This document shows positions 46,161 to 57,364 of a DNA stretch of 64,000 bases, one piece after another. The notes beneath the pieces were generated by a model. The model saw nothing but the letters and a program-made list of their open reading frames with translations. It made no database searches and was not told the origin of the DNA. The stretch is from positions 77,230,716-77,294,715 of the forward strand of contig OY720642.1 of NCBI GenBank assembly GCA_963169105.1, given 5' to 3'. The DNA comes from Ceriagrion tenellum (lineage: Eukaryota; Arthropoda; Insecta; Odonata; Coenagrionidae). Position 1 is the first letter of the stretch; each line of letters begins with the position of its first letter. The position numbers were made by a program, and so were the translations under genes.

Positions 46161-48742
46161 CAGTGCATAAATGTGATCGAATGATAGAGGCGAGACTTGC
46201 TTCAGCTTCTAGGATCTTTATAAATAAAAGGCAAAAGAGGAGCGCTGAATTTGCAAAAGTCCAAGGACTGGAAGAAGAACCGGAGTAGATGCTGGAAGAG
46301 CATCGAAACGGAAATGTTGGACTTTAAATCTGTCATATCTGATGAACAAAAGGAGGAGTTCTGGAGCACACTAATGACTCATGAACTTAAAGATTCCCCG
46401 GATCTTCCACCACTCAAAACTCCAAATTTGGACCAGTGGAAACCAATACTCATTGAAGAGATCTCTGTGGCTCTTCCAAATATCAATACTTCACCAGGGC
46501 CAGATAAAATAACGTCAAGATTATTAAAATCTACGCCTCCGGAGGTTCTCAAAATTCTATTCAACCTAATTTTGATATTTCAAAAATTACCACAATGCCT
46601 GAACAAATCCCGCATTGTGTTGCTACCGAAAAAGAATAATGTAGAGGAGCCAGGTGATTTCAGGCCTATTACGATCTCATCAGTGGTAACAAGAACTCTC
46701 CATAAAATACTATCAAACCGGCTAAGAAAAATACTACTGGACCCAAGACAGAGAGTAACTATTCAGGTAGATGGTTGCAGAGAGAACATTATACTTCTTG
46801 ATCTAGTGCTTCGGTATCATAGAGAAAATTCTAAAACATTATACCTGGCCTCAACGGATATAACGAAAGCGTTTGACTCCGTATCGTTTTCCGCCTTGAA
46901 AAATGTAATGTCAAACAAGGGGATCCCCAAGGAAATGATTAATTATATATCAAACTCCTATGAAGAAAGCTCAACCCAACTAGAACTACAGAAAGGGAAA
47001 TCTAAAGAAATAAAGCCAAGATGCGGGGTCAAGCAGGGGGACCCACTTTCGCCCACCCTATTCAATTTTATAATAGATGGGCTCTTGTCTAAGATAAACA
47101 ACAAAATTGGAGTGAGAATATCTGACGTCAACATAAACTGCATGGAATTTGCAGACGACTTAATACTAGTAGCATCAACGCAGCAAGGCCTTCAAATACT
47201 ATTAAACGAAACAGGAGAGTACTTGTGGAAATGTGGCCTGGATATTTATCCAGGGAAGTCCAGGACTATAGCAATCAAGACAATTCCTAATACGAAACAG
47301 ACGGCAGTGGATGCGAAATGTACATTTGAGATAAATAGGAATCGTATACCAACTCTAAAAAGGTCCTCAGAATGGAGATACCTAGGCGTATCATTCACAC
47401 CGGAAGGATGACTCAGGAACAACTTAAGGGAAACTCTCGCAGAAAAGATCGAGAAAGTACAAAGAGCACCACTCAAACCACAGCAGAAACTCTGGACTCT
47501 TGTAAATTTGATTATCCCTGGAATGTTATACCTACTCACAACAGGAAGCACAATGCTAGGTACCCTTAAAGCAGCTGACGTGGAAATAAGAAGAGCGGCA
47601 AGGAAGTGGTTCCATCTTACCCACGACACTCCGAACGCGTATTGTCACGCAAGTGTTACAGACGGTGGCCTGGGCATACCCTCACTGCGATGGATTGTTC
47701 CTCTCCTACGGAAACAACGGATCGAAGACATCCTGAGAAAATATGGCTGGATGTCATGGAAGTGCTTCTAAGAAGAGAAATACTAAGAACTTCAAATAGA
47801 CTAAAAGAAGACACCGTGGCTTTTAAAACAACAAGGGAAATAGAAAAAATTTGGGCCAAAAGACTCCATACTTCAGTAGATGGTTATGCGCTGACGGACT
47901 CTGCGAAGGTAAAACATCAACACGACTGGGTTAAAGACGGTACAAGGTTCCTGACGGGAAGAGATCTTGTCCAGTCAGTGCGTCTTCGTAGCATCGCGCC
48001 GGTGAAGTCGCGAACAACTAGAGGAAGAAACGAAGAGGATCGAGCATGCAGGGGACGTTGTGGAGCCACAGAGACCTTAAACCACGTAGTACAACAATGT
48101 CATCGAACCCATGGAGCAAGAATCTGCAGGCACAACGCAGTCGTCAAGTGTGTCCATAGGAGTTTGGAGAACAAAGGATACACCGTCGAAAGTGAACCTA
48201 GATTCAAAACGGAAATTGACGTAAGGAAACGGGAACTTCTAGCAGTGAAAGGTAATCTGGGAATCATGTTAGATGCCCAGATTCTAGGTGAGCAGCAGAA
48301 TTTAAATAAGAGGAACCAGGAGAAGGTAGAGAAATACGCAACCTTAGAGGCCATCCAACAGGACACCAAGGAGAAGAAGGAGGTTGAAGAAGTTAAAACA
48401 TTAGGAATCACGCTAAGTTGCAGGGGAATATGGAGCAAGAAATCTGCGGAGGCCCTGGTCGAAAATAAAATTATCAGCCAAGCGGACATCAAAATCATAT
48501 CGACCCGTGCACTCATTGGAGGGATCGCCTGCTTCAACATATTCATGAAGAATACAAGAAAGAGAAGAAGATTGAAGAAAGGAGAAGGATGAAACCGGAT
48601 GTTGGCTCCAGACTCGGTTGCTACCACCGTAAAAGGCATAATCAAAGAGTGGGTATTATCATTCGTGGCCGAGTCCCATAGTACCTGGGCACTACACCTA
48701 GCCCAGGTCTGCGTAAAAGCATTTCCCCCTCTAAAAAAAAAA
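46160..48742 (+). pseudogene. R2-clade non-LTR retrotransposon, 5'-degraded, inactive
   Basis: The plus strand encodes a reverse transcriptase followed by a CCHC finger and a restriction-like endonuclease, the R2-clade order. Counting from 46251: SPGPDKITSR (81-90), RIVLLPKKN (121-129), DFRPI (136-140), STDITKAFDS with catalytic Asp203, GVKQGDPLSPTLFNF (259-273), FADD (300-303), EWRYLGVSF. After a frame change: CRGRC...H...C finger (48047-48100; C-x3-C-x7-H-x4-C), the RTHGARICRHN block, and endonuclease-like RKRELLAVK...LDAQ...EKVEKY at about 48227-48340. In R2 the RKPD motif has Pro-Asp; here it is Arg-Glu. Breaks: a frame change near 46262, TGA at 47409-47411, a frame change near 47750. Stop at 48590-48592, then a 3' region ending in A10. 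No N-terminal zinc fingers seen. Confidence 0.9.
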
Positions 48743-48757
48743 TAGTTTGAGGGAAAC

Positions 48758-48900
48758 ATTATTTCACGTAGGAGTCAATGAATTTGGTCTCATTATAAAG
48801 AAAATTATCGCAATCTTTCACATTAAGTTTAGCGTATCAGGCGACATTTTTAGGAAATGAAGTACAGATGCCATGATCTCATATTAAAAGTTGTTGTTCA
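48758..48900 (+). repeat. Family A repeat, head fragment
   Basis: aatgaatttggtctcattat and the following aaagaaaat match the start of family A copy 1 (aatgaatttagtctcatttt at about 3096). It begins within about 15 bases of the poly(A) end of the R2-like element, so this is the 3' target flank. Confidence 0.6.
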
Positions 48901-48939
48901 CTTTTCACAGATTTTGGACACAATAAAGAGGACATCCAC

Positions 48940-49065
48940 ATGGACCAAATAAAGAGGAAATGGCATGGGAAGAGCTACTAGGGAGGTAAGGGAACGAGCA
49001 TTAGATAGGAAGGGGTGGAGGGCTGCAGTCAAACAATCTTAGAATTTAACAACCAATGATGAAGG
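48940..49065 (+). mobile_element. RTE-type LINE tail, copy 4 (short)
   Basis: Matches only the last 125 bases of the 59-kb copy: atggaccaaataaagaggaa, then gaggtaagggaacgagcatt, ggagggctgcagtcaaacaa and the end accaatgatgaagg. The protein portion is the DQIKRK..EVRERALDR-like C terminus, with frame breaks. Extremely 5'-truncated. Confidence 0.82.
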
Positions 49066-50745
49066 AGCCCAAAATAGTATAATTTAGAAAAAAACAACAA
49101 GAGACTATATTATATCAGCAACGGACGGGCCATAAATTCACCCTGTTCACGATAGTTGAGGCCATTTTTCTCCAGCTATAAACTTTCTCAGCCCTTATTT
49201 ACCGTCCCACTTGGCTGGGCCCTCCTTGTAAAGAGTGTGACGTAATATTGGCTGCAACTCATTATGAAATGAGTCCAACAATGCCTTTCTGGATCTTCCA
49301 ACACCATTAGCAAATTCACACAATCAAGTGCTCTTTCAGTGTTAGTGCAGCTCCACTACATACGTAGACCTTTCTATTCACCGAGGTACGAGTTAATTCC
49401 ACTGAACAGGTAATATGCCCACATAATTACAAGTTGTCAATGGGAATGAGTTTCAGTTTCAGTGATTACGGGCAAAGACGATTAATTCTCACGCATTGGA
49501 GATGAAATAAATAATGACTGTGGCAAATTAAAGCTGCTGAAAAGCTACATTTCATGGTATACGCCATCCTAACGAATCTCAATCACTGAATCCGATCTTA
49601 ATTGGTAAAAAATTGATGGTATTATTAAATTACGCGGACAGTCACCGCAAAAATTACGAAGTGGCAAGCATTAGTTAATTCCACGCTTAAACATGACCAT
49701 GATATATCCTCCGGTAGGTCTTGAAAAGGCAACTTGGAAGGCTTTGAAAAACTACGGTTACATCGGCACGGTAACGGCCACATCCTGCTTCATGAAATGG
49801 TTACCGCAAGAATTCTAAGCGAAAAAAAAATTTGCTAGGGTAGAAAAGTCTAAATTTTCTGCATTCAAAACCTCCTCTACTCGTCTATAAGCTACATAAC
49901 AAGCAAGTGATGCTTAAAGATTCCATGAATTTAGAGATAAAACTGCCGCTTTACCAATAAAAAAACTTTCCCGGCATCATTACAATGGCAAAAAGTCGGT
50001 GGCTTTTGACATAAAGATGTTAATTGGTAAAACTAATACACAAGATTTTAAGTAAAATCACTTCTATGAAGCGCTAGAGTACTCAGCAAATACCAGATAA
50101 GTGAAAACACAGTAAACTGGCGAATTTAATAGAGCAACAAAAGTAGTGGAACATGAAATATATGAATATATAAATGCCCTATAAAATCTACACTGAAATG
50201 TACTCAAACATTTGTAGAGAGGTCCCATCATAGGACATAGGTGATTGGAGTATGAGTATTTAAAATATTACCGAAAGATGACAAGAGATGATCTATAATC
50301 TATACACTTAAGGGACCCATAAGCCATGACAACCATTCAATAAGCGTTGCAGAAACATTCGATAAATTTATTGGTTTCATAACTTATGGCATGGCGTTAC
50401 GAGTTCCATAAGTAGCCAAGATGTCGTACGCGAAATGAACCGCTGGGAGACTTAATTACATGATAAAAGAGTTGTTTTGAGCCAGATGACCAGTATGTTT
50501 ACTCTAACTGATTAATTATTCCGTGCATTATCAATTATTCAAAGGCTAAAATTTCGTCAATTTTATCCGGCGGTAGAATATTAGATCAAATATTCGGAGT
50601 TATTAACTATTGGTAAATAAGTTTTGTAACTAGTAAATGTGTTCCTGCAACCCGAATATTTTTATGAGATCTATAATACCATTGATCTCAAAACTATCGT
50701 TTCCATCACTAAATGTTCTGGCAACCGGGCATAATAGAATCATTT
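49066..50745. other. No gene recognised
   Basis: A+T-rich with no frame above 60 residues. No repeat identified. Confidence 0.5.
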
Positions 50746-50753
50746 GCCTAGGG

Positions 50754-51237
50754 CAGCAGTCGGCAAACATCGGCTTGCAAGCCCCATGCGGCTCTTTGGG
50801 CCGTTGAGTGTATCTCTTCCAACAAAGTGCGTACCAATAGTTTACTTACCTAATACTTAAAACTTAAAGTAAAGTTTATTAAGTAAATTTTTCGGAGCAT
50901 TTTGGAGTAAAATAAAATGTAGTATCGACGACTGAGAAAGATCTGAGAGAGGTGGTTTGGACATATAGATAGGATGAACGAAAGGAGATAGACGAAACAA
51001 GTACATATACAAGATGAGTGTGGATGGGAAAATTGGAGGGGGTTGACCTCAGCGAATGTGCCTCAATCAGATTAAGGACGTCTTTAGCAAAGGCCAGCTT
51101 TGGAGTACCATAATAAAGTTAACAACAATGACCCTACCTATATATTTTAAGTTTAAAATATTTGGCTCTCAAAAGAAATTTCAAACGTTGTGATGCTGAT
51201 ATTTGGCTCTGTTGACTATTGAGTTTGCCGACCACTG
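50754..51237. mobile_element. Non-autonomous hAT element with 8-bp duplication
   Basis: It starts cagcagtcggcaaac and ends gtttgccgaccactg: 15-base terminal inverted repeats with two mismatches. The flanks are gcctaggg (50746-50753) and gcctagag (51238-51245), an 8-base target-site duplication with one change, which is diagnostic of hAT. Subterminal ggctctttgggcc and atttggctct motifs occur on the left and right. There is no transposase frame. The middle (about 50925-51120) resembles a LINE tail, so the element either captured or was invaded by one. Confidence 0.9.
50925..51120 (+). mobile_element. LINE tail fragment inside the hAT element
   Basis: One plus frame reads ERWFGHIDRMNERR and TKQVHIQDECGWENWRGL with stops between, resembling the RWFGHxxRM..R.TKQ block and the following WxD-type region of LINE proteins. 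No end repeat was found, so its orientation and limits are approximate. It lies entirely within the hAT terminal repeats. Confidence 0.5.
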
Positions 51238-51245
51238 GCCTAGAG

Positions 51246-51500
51246 CAACAGTACAGTAGGGATACAGTGATGGCGAAGTATGTTTAAACTCTCCGATCGG
51301 CCCCAAAGTGGACGGTCTCCCTATGTCGGCTAATGAGATTTTCTTCCAGGGCGTCGAGAGAAACATGACAGGTTACAAATTATAACAGGCGGCCACCAGG
51401 ACTATGCTTAGACAGCGATGACGGATCTAGTTTCCGGGTGGTACAGGAATAAAAGAAGCTGATAGAGGCACGCGGTGGCTGTTTCTGAATGAAAAAAACA
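51246..51500. other. No gene recognised
   Basis: Nothing specific. Confidence 0.4.
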
Positions 51501-52480
51501 AACGCGGGAAGGTATGGGGAATCGAGGCGAAAATTTTATTGAAAATTTTTAGTGACGCTAAAAATGGTGTCGAATGTGAGGAGGGGAGGCGGAAGGCCTG
51601 ATGGGCAGGTAGGGTGAGGAATGTAGGTGGGTTGGAAGAAGGTAGTTTTGAAGGGACGGGAAGAGTAGTAGGTCGTAGGTAGGCGAAGGGGACGTTAGGA
51701 GCGAAGCAGATGGGGACGAATGGAAGGGGGTGTGTCGGTTTTATACATTTTTTACATTTTATTTTATTTTTTTCCGTGAGGCAGATACGTGAGAAGGCGA
51801 AACCAAAAACCAGAAGCTGGCCATGAGGGGAGGATGGGATGGTAGCGGAGGTGGGGTGGGAATGCCAGGGAGGAGGAGTAGGGGTATGGCAGGGATTCCA
51901 AAGGCATCGGTGGGTTGGGGGTCCGGCCAGTGCGGAAGTGGGGAGGATTGGGGGTAAGGCGAGATATGGTCAAGAAGAGGAACCGCGGGGGTACGCAGGA
52001 AGAAGTGGGGAGTTTCGTTGCCTTGGCTTTTGTTTTTTTTCTCTCAGAGTGGGTAACACGGTAGCACAAAAAGGACTCACAGGGTGTTTGTGTTTTTTGG
52101 TCTTTTTTTAATTGGAGCGACAGAGGGAAATATACGTGGACAGTATGGCAGTGTAGAGAGAGAGGAGAGGTTTCAGGGTTGACGGAACAAAAGCAGGTGG
52201 GTAAATGGAAGAGACTTTGGGTGGGTGTGCTGCGGTGGTGGGAGTCCGAAAAGCAAAAGGTCGGGAGGGAGCGGGGGGATTCGGGCTGCACAAGGGCCGG
52301 CGAATGTTTAGCAGTCGGGGTCCTCCCCGACTCCTCCGCAGGCCCTTGCGGTCATCCAACTCATCCTCCAACGTCCACGGCCGCCCGAACGGTAGTCAGC
52401 CGCTTACGCTATTCCGCTCCGCTGTCCGTCGCTTGATATCGCACCCGCTTGCGTAACTAACGGGTCTCCCTCTCCTCCAA
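51500..52480. other. G-rich island with T-rich interruptions
   Basis: About 1 kb of strongly G-rich + strand, changing to mixed CpG-rich sequence after 52290, with T-runs at about 51744-51775 and 52027-52040. A 175-residue minus frame (51764-52291) is Pro/Ser/His-rich with no domain, and five others overlap. It could be an unidentified retroelement's untranslated region or a CpG-island promoter. Confidence 0.45.
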
Positions 52481-52559
52481 GTGATTGGGCCAACTCTAGA
52501 CTCTAACCAGATCGAAAGACAAGCGGGACTCGGCTCTTACGGCCATATTCGCACATTCA

Positions 52560-53427
52560 ATTTAACCCTCTATGGACGGAATTATGAAACATCTGCACGA
52601 TAAAAATACAGCTACTATCTCCCTGTGTGTTCCGGTTCGTAAAAAGTCTACTGAAGTGTAGAGGTCTTCAAGATTTCGATAAGACACACCTTTGGTTTTG
52701 ATGACTCCCAAGCTTCACTGACTTTAATCCTTACTTGTCGTGCATTACAAGCAACAATGCTTAATTCACATCCGCGATATATTAAAAACTGTAATTTGTG
52801 CGAAATAATAGGAATAATTTTTTAAATTTATTTTACTACCCATCCGCATCAACACCTCTTAAACGGTCGAACCCATTTTCTTTTTGTGACTATATTCCTA
52901 ATTCACTATTAATATGTTCCTATGAATGCTGCTAAGTTGAGGGGTCCAAAGAAAAATAGTGCTTGTTGGTCGATATTTAGTGGAAGCTTCTTCGATGTTC
53001 ATTTGCGCTTACTACTGAAAAAGCGCATACTACTGAAAAAGCGCATACTCCCTGTGAGGTGAAGTAGAAGTGTGAGCTGTAAATCATGAGTGTGCAGTTA
53101 TCTTCTATTGACTAAGTCAAGGAAGTGAGTCATTATCTTGATTTTAGCTGTAAGAAGAAGTCTCCTGCATTTCTTGCAGTCTTGTCATATTCACGCTTCA
53201 TGTTTTACTTCTAACTGAGGAACATGTTTTTCGTAGAAGCGGTAGTCGCATTTTTCCACCCCATGGGAAGGATCAAGTCCGCACGTACATTTTAATCTTC
53301 CAACCCAGACGTAGATGGTCTGAGAAGACTGTCTTATCGAACACTGGATAATTCTACAATGAAAGTCTTAACCCTATATGGACGGAATTATGGAACATCA
53401 GCATGAAATAAATACTGCTTCTATATT
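52560..53427 (+). repeat. About 57-bp direct repeats about 0.8 kb apart
   Basis: taaccctctatggacggaat (from about 52563) and taaccctatatggacggaat (from about 53371) begin two similar stretches that continue through ttatg[a/g]aacatc.gca and end gctactat/gcttctat. The interval is A+T-rich and non-coding. A short perfect duplication (actactgaaaaagcgcata, twice) lies at about 53010-53045. This may be a diverged tandem duplication or very short terminal direct repeats. Confidence 0.65.
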
Positions 53428-54459
53428 AGTTTTTTTAAAGTGCTATTTAAGCATTTTTTAAATTACAATTTATTTGATAATAACATTTATTTTCAAATGT
53501 GACGTATGTGAATTGTTTATATTTAATTTAAAATAATACTTTACATATTAATATTTTCACAAGGTATACTTAAATATTACCTTCATGACCTACCTTTACT
53601 AAACTTTCCCAATTTTTTCTTCATATGAAAGCTGAAACTATTTATTTCAGAGCTCCACCAGGCACGCCATCATCGGTGAATAGCGTCACACATTCATCAA
53701 GTCAAATTGTTTGTCAAACCGCCGAAAGAGACGCAACTTTCCACGCACTTAATCCGAAGCGTTACAATTCTGTCTAGCGCAGCAACTAAATGGAAAAGCC
53801 TCTTAGAAAGCAGATATTTCAATGATTTTGAAACGTAACAAATTTGACTCGCTCGTCCAAAGAGGTTTAAACCTGTCTCACGGTAGTTTCGCTTAGTCTT
53901 GGCCTAACTGAGGGTTCCATTTGGGCTATAAGTCACACATAGTTTCAAGTTTCTCAAAGAATTTGAACTTTCATTTACAACAAATTTAGCACGGAATATG
54001 GCTACAGAATGTTAATCGCGCACTTAAAAAAAATTGCCGAGCAAACAAGACATTCGGTGCAGAAATGAGAGCTAAAACAATGCACACTAGGAGAATACTG
54101 TGATATTAAAAAACATATAAATGCGGACGATATGGATGATAACGGGTCAGACACTATGGAATAAAAAAACTAACATCAGGTTAAGACAACAGACAAACAT
54201 GAACGACATCATCAGTAGGAAAAGACAGCAGAGAAAGTACAAGGATCGGCACGTCGCTCTGTCAGTAGATTGACGGATGACAAACTCCCCGTATTACAGG
54301 GGCAAGCGGCATGAGATAGCAAGGAGCGCCCAAAAGACGGAGAGATAGCTGGCAAACCACCTTCAAAGATTAGAACTAATTTTTAAATAAAAACGTAGGC
54401 AACTAACCCATTTCACGAATAAGAAAAAAGTAAATTCAAGGTTCTCAGGGTGCCAAAGT
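53428..54459. other. No gene recognised
   Basis: A+T-rich. Nothing identified. Confidence 0.5.
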
Positions 54460-54690
54460 GCCGAAGGAGTTTCAAACGTACCGCGCGAAAAAAATTAGTC
54501 GAGTTAAAGACTTATTTAAATATGGTCATTTAGTTACTCAGAATTTCAGTCGTATAATAACACATGATTTCACCATTAATACTGCAATATTTCATTTATG
54601 TGCACAGATGGTGAAATTAAAACATATAAGCCGAATATGGTCTCTATCGTAACCAGGGAACTATCTCGCTCAAACTACCTTAACAGTGCG
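54460..54690 (+). repeat. Dispersed repeat family A, copy 3 (3' half)
   Basis: Starts gaaggagtttcaaacgtacc and ends gggaactatctcgctcaaac followed by taccttaa, matching the second half of copies 1 and 2. The first half is absent. Confidence 0.8.
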
Positions 54691-55679
54691 AGGTAACTAT
54701 ATTTTAGATTTATACTTCAAGTGTCAAGCACGATATAGGTGACCGGGTGAAATCAAAGCTAAGATAGAGACCATCCTGAAGTCTACCCGTCAGATGTTTG
54801 AATAAACAATCAGGATTATTATTTTAAATTATTTGACTGGACCAGCCATTGCGAGAGTTGAGACTGAGTTTTGTTCGAACTGCGGGAGGCCTAGTGGCTA
54901 AAGTGAAGCAGGAGTAGGGCAGGGGGGGGAGAAAAAAGAGAATTATGTTTTGGTGAGGAGGAAGTCAGCCTGAGTGTGGCACGCGAGGCTACAGCACGCG
55001 TGATGCTTCGATTGCTATCTCGCTCTGCGCCGAAGAAAGTCAATTTAATCGCCGCGTACGCACGTAACCAAAGTGCCAATTGTCACGCTACTCTGATGAC
55101 TCTTCCATTTGCAAAAAAAAGTGCAAGTTGAATGCGCCCCGGATCGCCAATTTCCCCCGCCCATCAAAAACTCTCAATGCGTCCGATTGCATTATTAATG
55201 CTGCTGAAGCGTGGTACGTGTTACAAAGTAGGAAACCCATTACTTTTTTAATTTCACTAAAGGTTTGCAGCTTAATGGCTGGAAGTATATGTCTCCGAAC
55301 GTTGCATTAAAGGAATAATAACCAGTTTCACCGCATTAACTCTCCATAGGATGACACTTTGGTTTCATTTGATACGGATAGCACAAGCTAGCATTTCTAG
55401 CTCGCGTTTATCAAGACTTACGAACCAATGCGCGCGATTAGCGATAATTCCTCTCACAGTTGCTACTACCATCACACACCTCTCCTACGCCAGCTCTTTC
55501 TAATAAGGTAATGACAAAAGTTTCTCTTATAGTCCACATCTATAATTTCTAGAACACAAAATCAAGTTTAACAAGAATAGCCAGACCAATGGAACCCATT
55601 AGTTTGGAAAAAACATAAGTTTACCTAAGCAGTGATACTCAATAACTGCACATACATCTAAGGGATCAGAGGACCAAGT
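54691..55679. other. No gene; possible tRNA-like fragment
   Basis: CpG-rich patch at about 54960-55080 with anonymous frames on both strands (54891-55079 -, 55080-55310 +). The phrase ggcctagtggctaaagtg at about 54890 looks A-box-like, but no B box was found. Confidence 0.4.
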
Positions 55680-55805
55680 AATTTCATGGACCAAATAAAG
55701 AGGAAAGTACATAGGAAGAGATACCAGGAGGTAAGGGAATTAGCATTAGATAGGGAAGCGTGGAGGGCTGCAGTCAACCAATAAAGATTGAACAACTAAT
55801 GAATG
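55680..55805 (+). mobile_element. RTE-type LINE tail, copy 5 (short)
   Basis: Last 125 bases of the family: tttcatggaccaaataaaga, gaaagtacataggaagagat, ccaggaggtaagggaattag, ggagggctgcagtcaaccaa. It ends gattgaacaactaatgaatgaatga, an ATGA repeat end. Protein reading: FMDQIKRKVHRKRYQEVREL and on to a frame break near the end. Confidence 0.88.
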
Positions 55806-57364
55806 AATGATATCTAAGGGAATCTAATGTTTTTTTTAAAGCCATTCGTCACTTAAATGAAGGTTAACCAATGGTCAGAGAGATAGGATACGGCAAATTT
55901 AATAGATAGTCATAGCAATTACATTTTAAATTATTTATATGATGCAACCACAGATGTAAGTAAATCAATTAGTGACTTATAGCAATCAAAAGTCAACTTT
56001 TCGTAAAGATAGTTAATGTTTCTACCACCAAACCTAAAGCAAAAAATTCTAAAATCCGAGTATTGCAATACTGAATCCTTTAGCAACAGTTTAAATTTCT
56101 ACCCCCAATTGCAATAATTGACCTAATTCCTGTTCACCATGGGCCTCTTTCTCTGACCTTTCTCGTCAGTGACACGCGTGACCCCCTCCCAGTTCCCAAG
56201 AAGGAATTGCCATTTAATCTTAAGTTCTGTAACTTTCTTATCAGGCACTCCCACAATCGCTGCTTAACCCTTTGTCTCCTCAGGCATTGAGAGAATTGGG
56301 CCTTATTGTCTCAAAAATCTCATTCTTTGAGCTTCCAAAACAAAAAAGAATACGTTTACGAAACCCCTCATAGAATTAATGTCACAACGAATCCAAAGGC
56401 CTCAATTCGTCAAAATGGAGTCCGAGAGGGCAATCAATGGCAACTGCACAGAATAGGACAGGAACAAAAGAAGTTGAATCCACTCTGAAAACTCCAACTA
56501 GGTAGCAGAAACCTAATCTCGAACTGCATAATATTATCTATCTGTTTTTACTGTTTTTCCTAAATTTCCAAAATATTTTTCCAAAAATCGGCCATTGAAA
56601 ATGTGCGAGTATCCCTCTTACATTTAAACCTGGCTTATACTGATTAGCACGTCCATATCCCGAGAATCTTTTGTCTCATATGTTGCTTTAGTTTTTTAAT
56701 ATAATCGTTATCATAAACACATTCCGCAGCAAAATATCCCATTACGATCATTAAGTAAAAATTATGACCAACTATTGCACATTGAATGGTCGCAACCTAA
56801 CTTTTGCAGTGCGAGAAAAAAGTTAAATACTTAATAAGGCGTGATATGGTGCAAACGTTCCATAATGACAGAAACAGAAAACACAGTTTTCCATTAACTT
56901 ATTAGTGAAAATTTCAAGTTTTTCTCCGTCATTACGAGAAAAATGCTTCACTCCTCCTCGAATCATGTTCTTACAACGATTACACCCATTCTTTCATTTT
57001 TACCGCTTTTTACGGTCACAAAAACAACAATGCCTCCAACAATCTACTCCATCCTCCACCTATGATTTAAATCCCACAAACGAGAAATATACAATCCAAA
57101 AGGCCAATAGTTTTAACGTAACAATCATTAGTTATGAAGAAGTGACATTTTACGATAGAAGCAGTTCTAACTACAAATATATCCACCTCGTGACCACCCT
57201 TAAAGGACTAAAATTATGGCTCCACCAATTATATTAAATATTGATAATGACACCACTGATATTAAATAAAACAAATCATAAGTACATACATACATACCCA
57301 TCACGCCGTTCCCTTTCAGAGTAGGAAGTCACAAAGTTTCACTCATAAGTGCATATTTGTACAC
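55806..57364. other. No gene recognised
   Basis: A+T-rich. Frames 56306-56488 and 56905-57237 (+) are anonymous. Confidence 0.5.

Noticed and set aside
46251..47411. Bacterial group II intron reverse transcriptase or retron
   Set aside because: The C-terminal CCHC finger, restriction-like endonuclease, A-rich end and animal repeat context identify an R2-clade LINE.
48100..48759. 219-residue minus-strand frame
   Set aside because: Antisense to the endonuclease region of the R2-like element.
51764..52291. 175-residue minus-strand frame as a Pro/Ser-rich protein
   Set aside because: It is the complement of a G-rich tract, with no recognisable domain.
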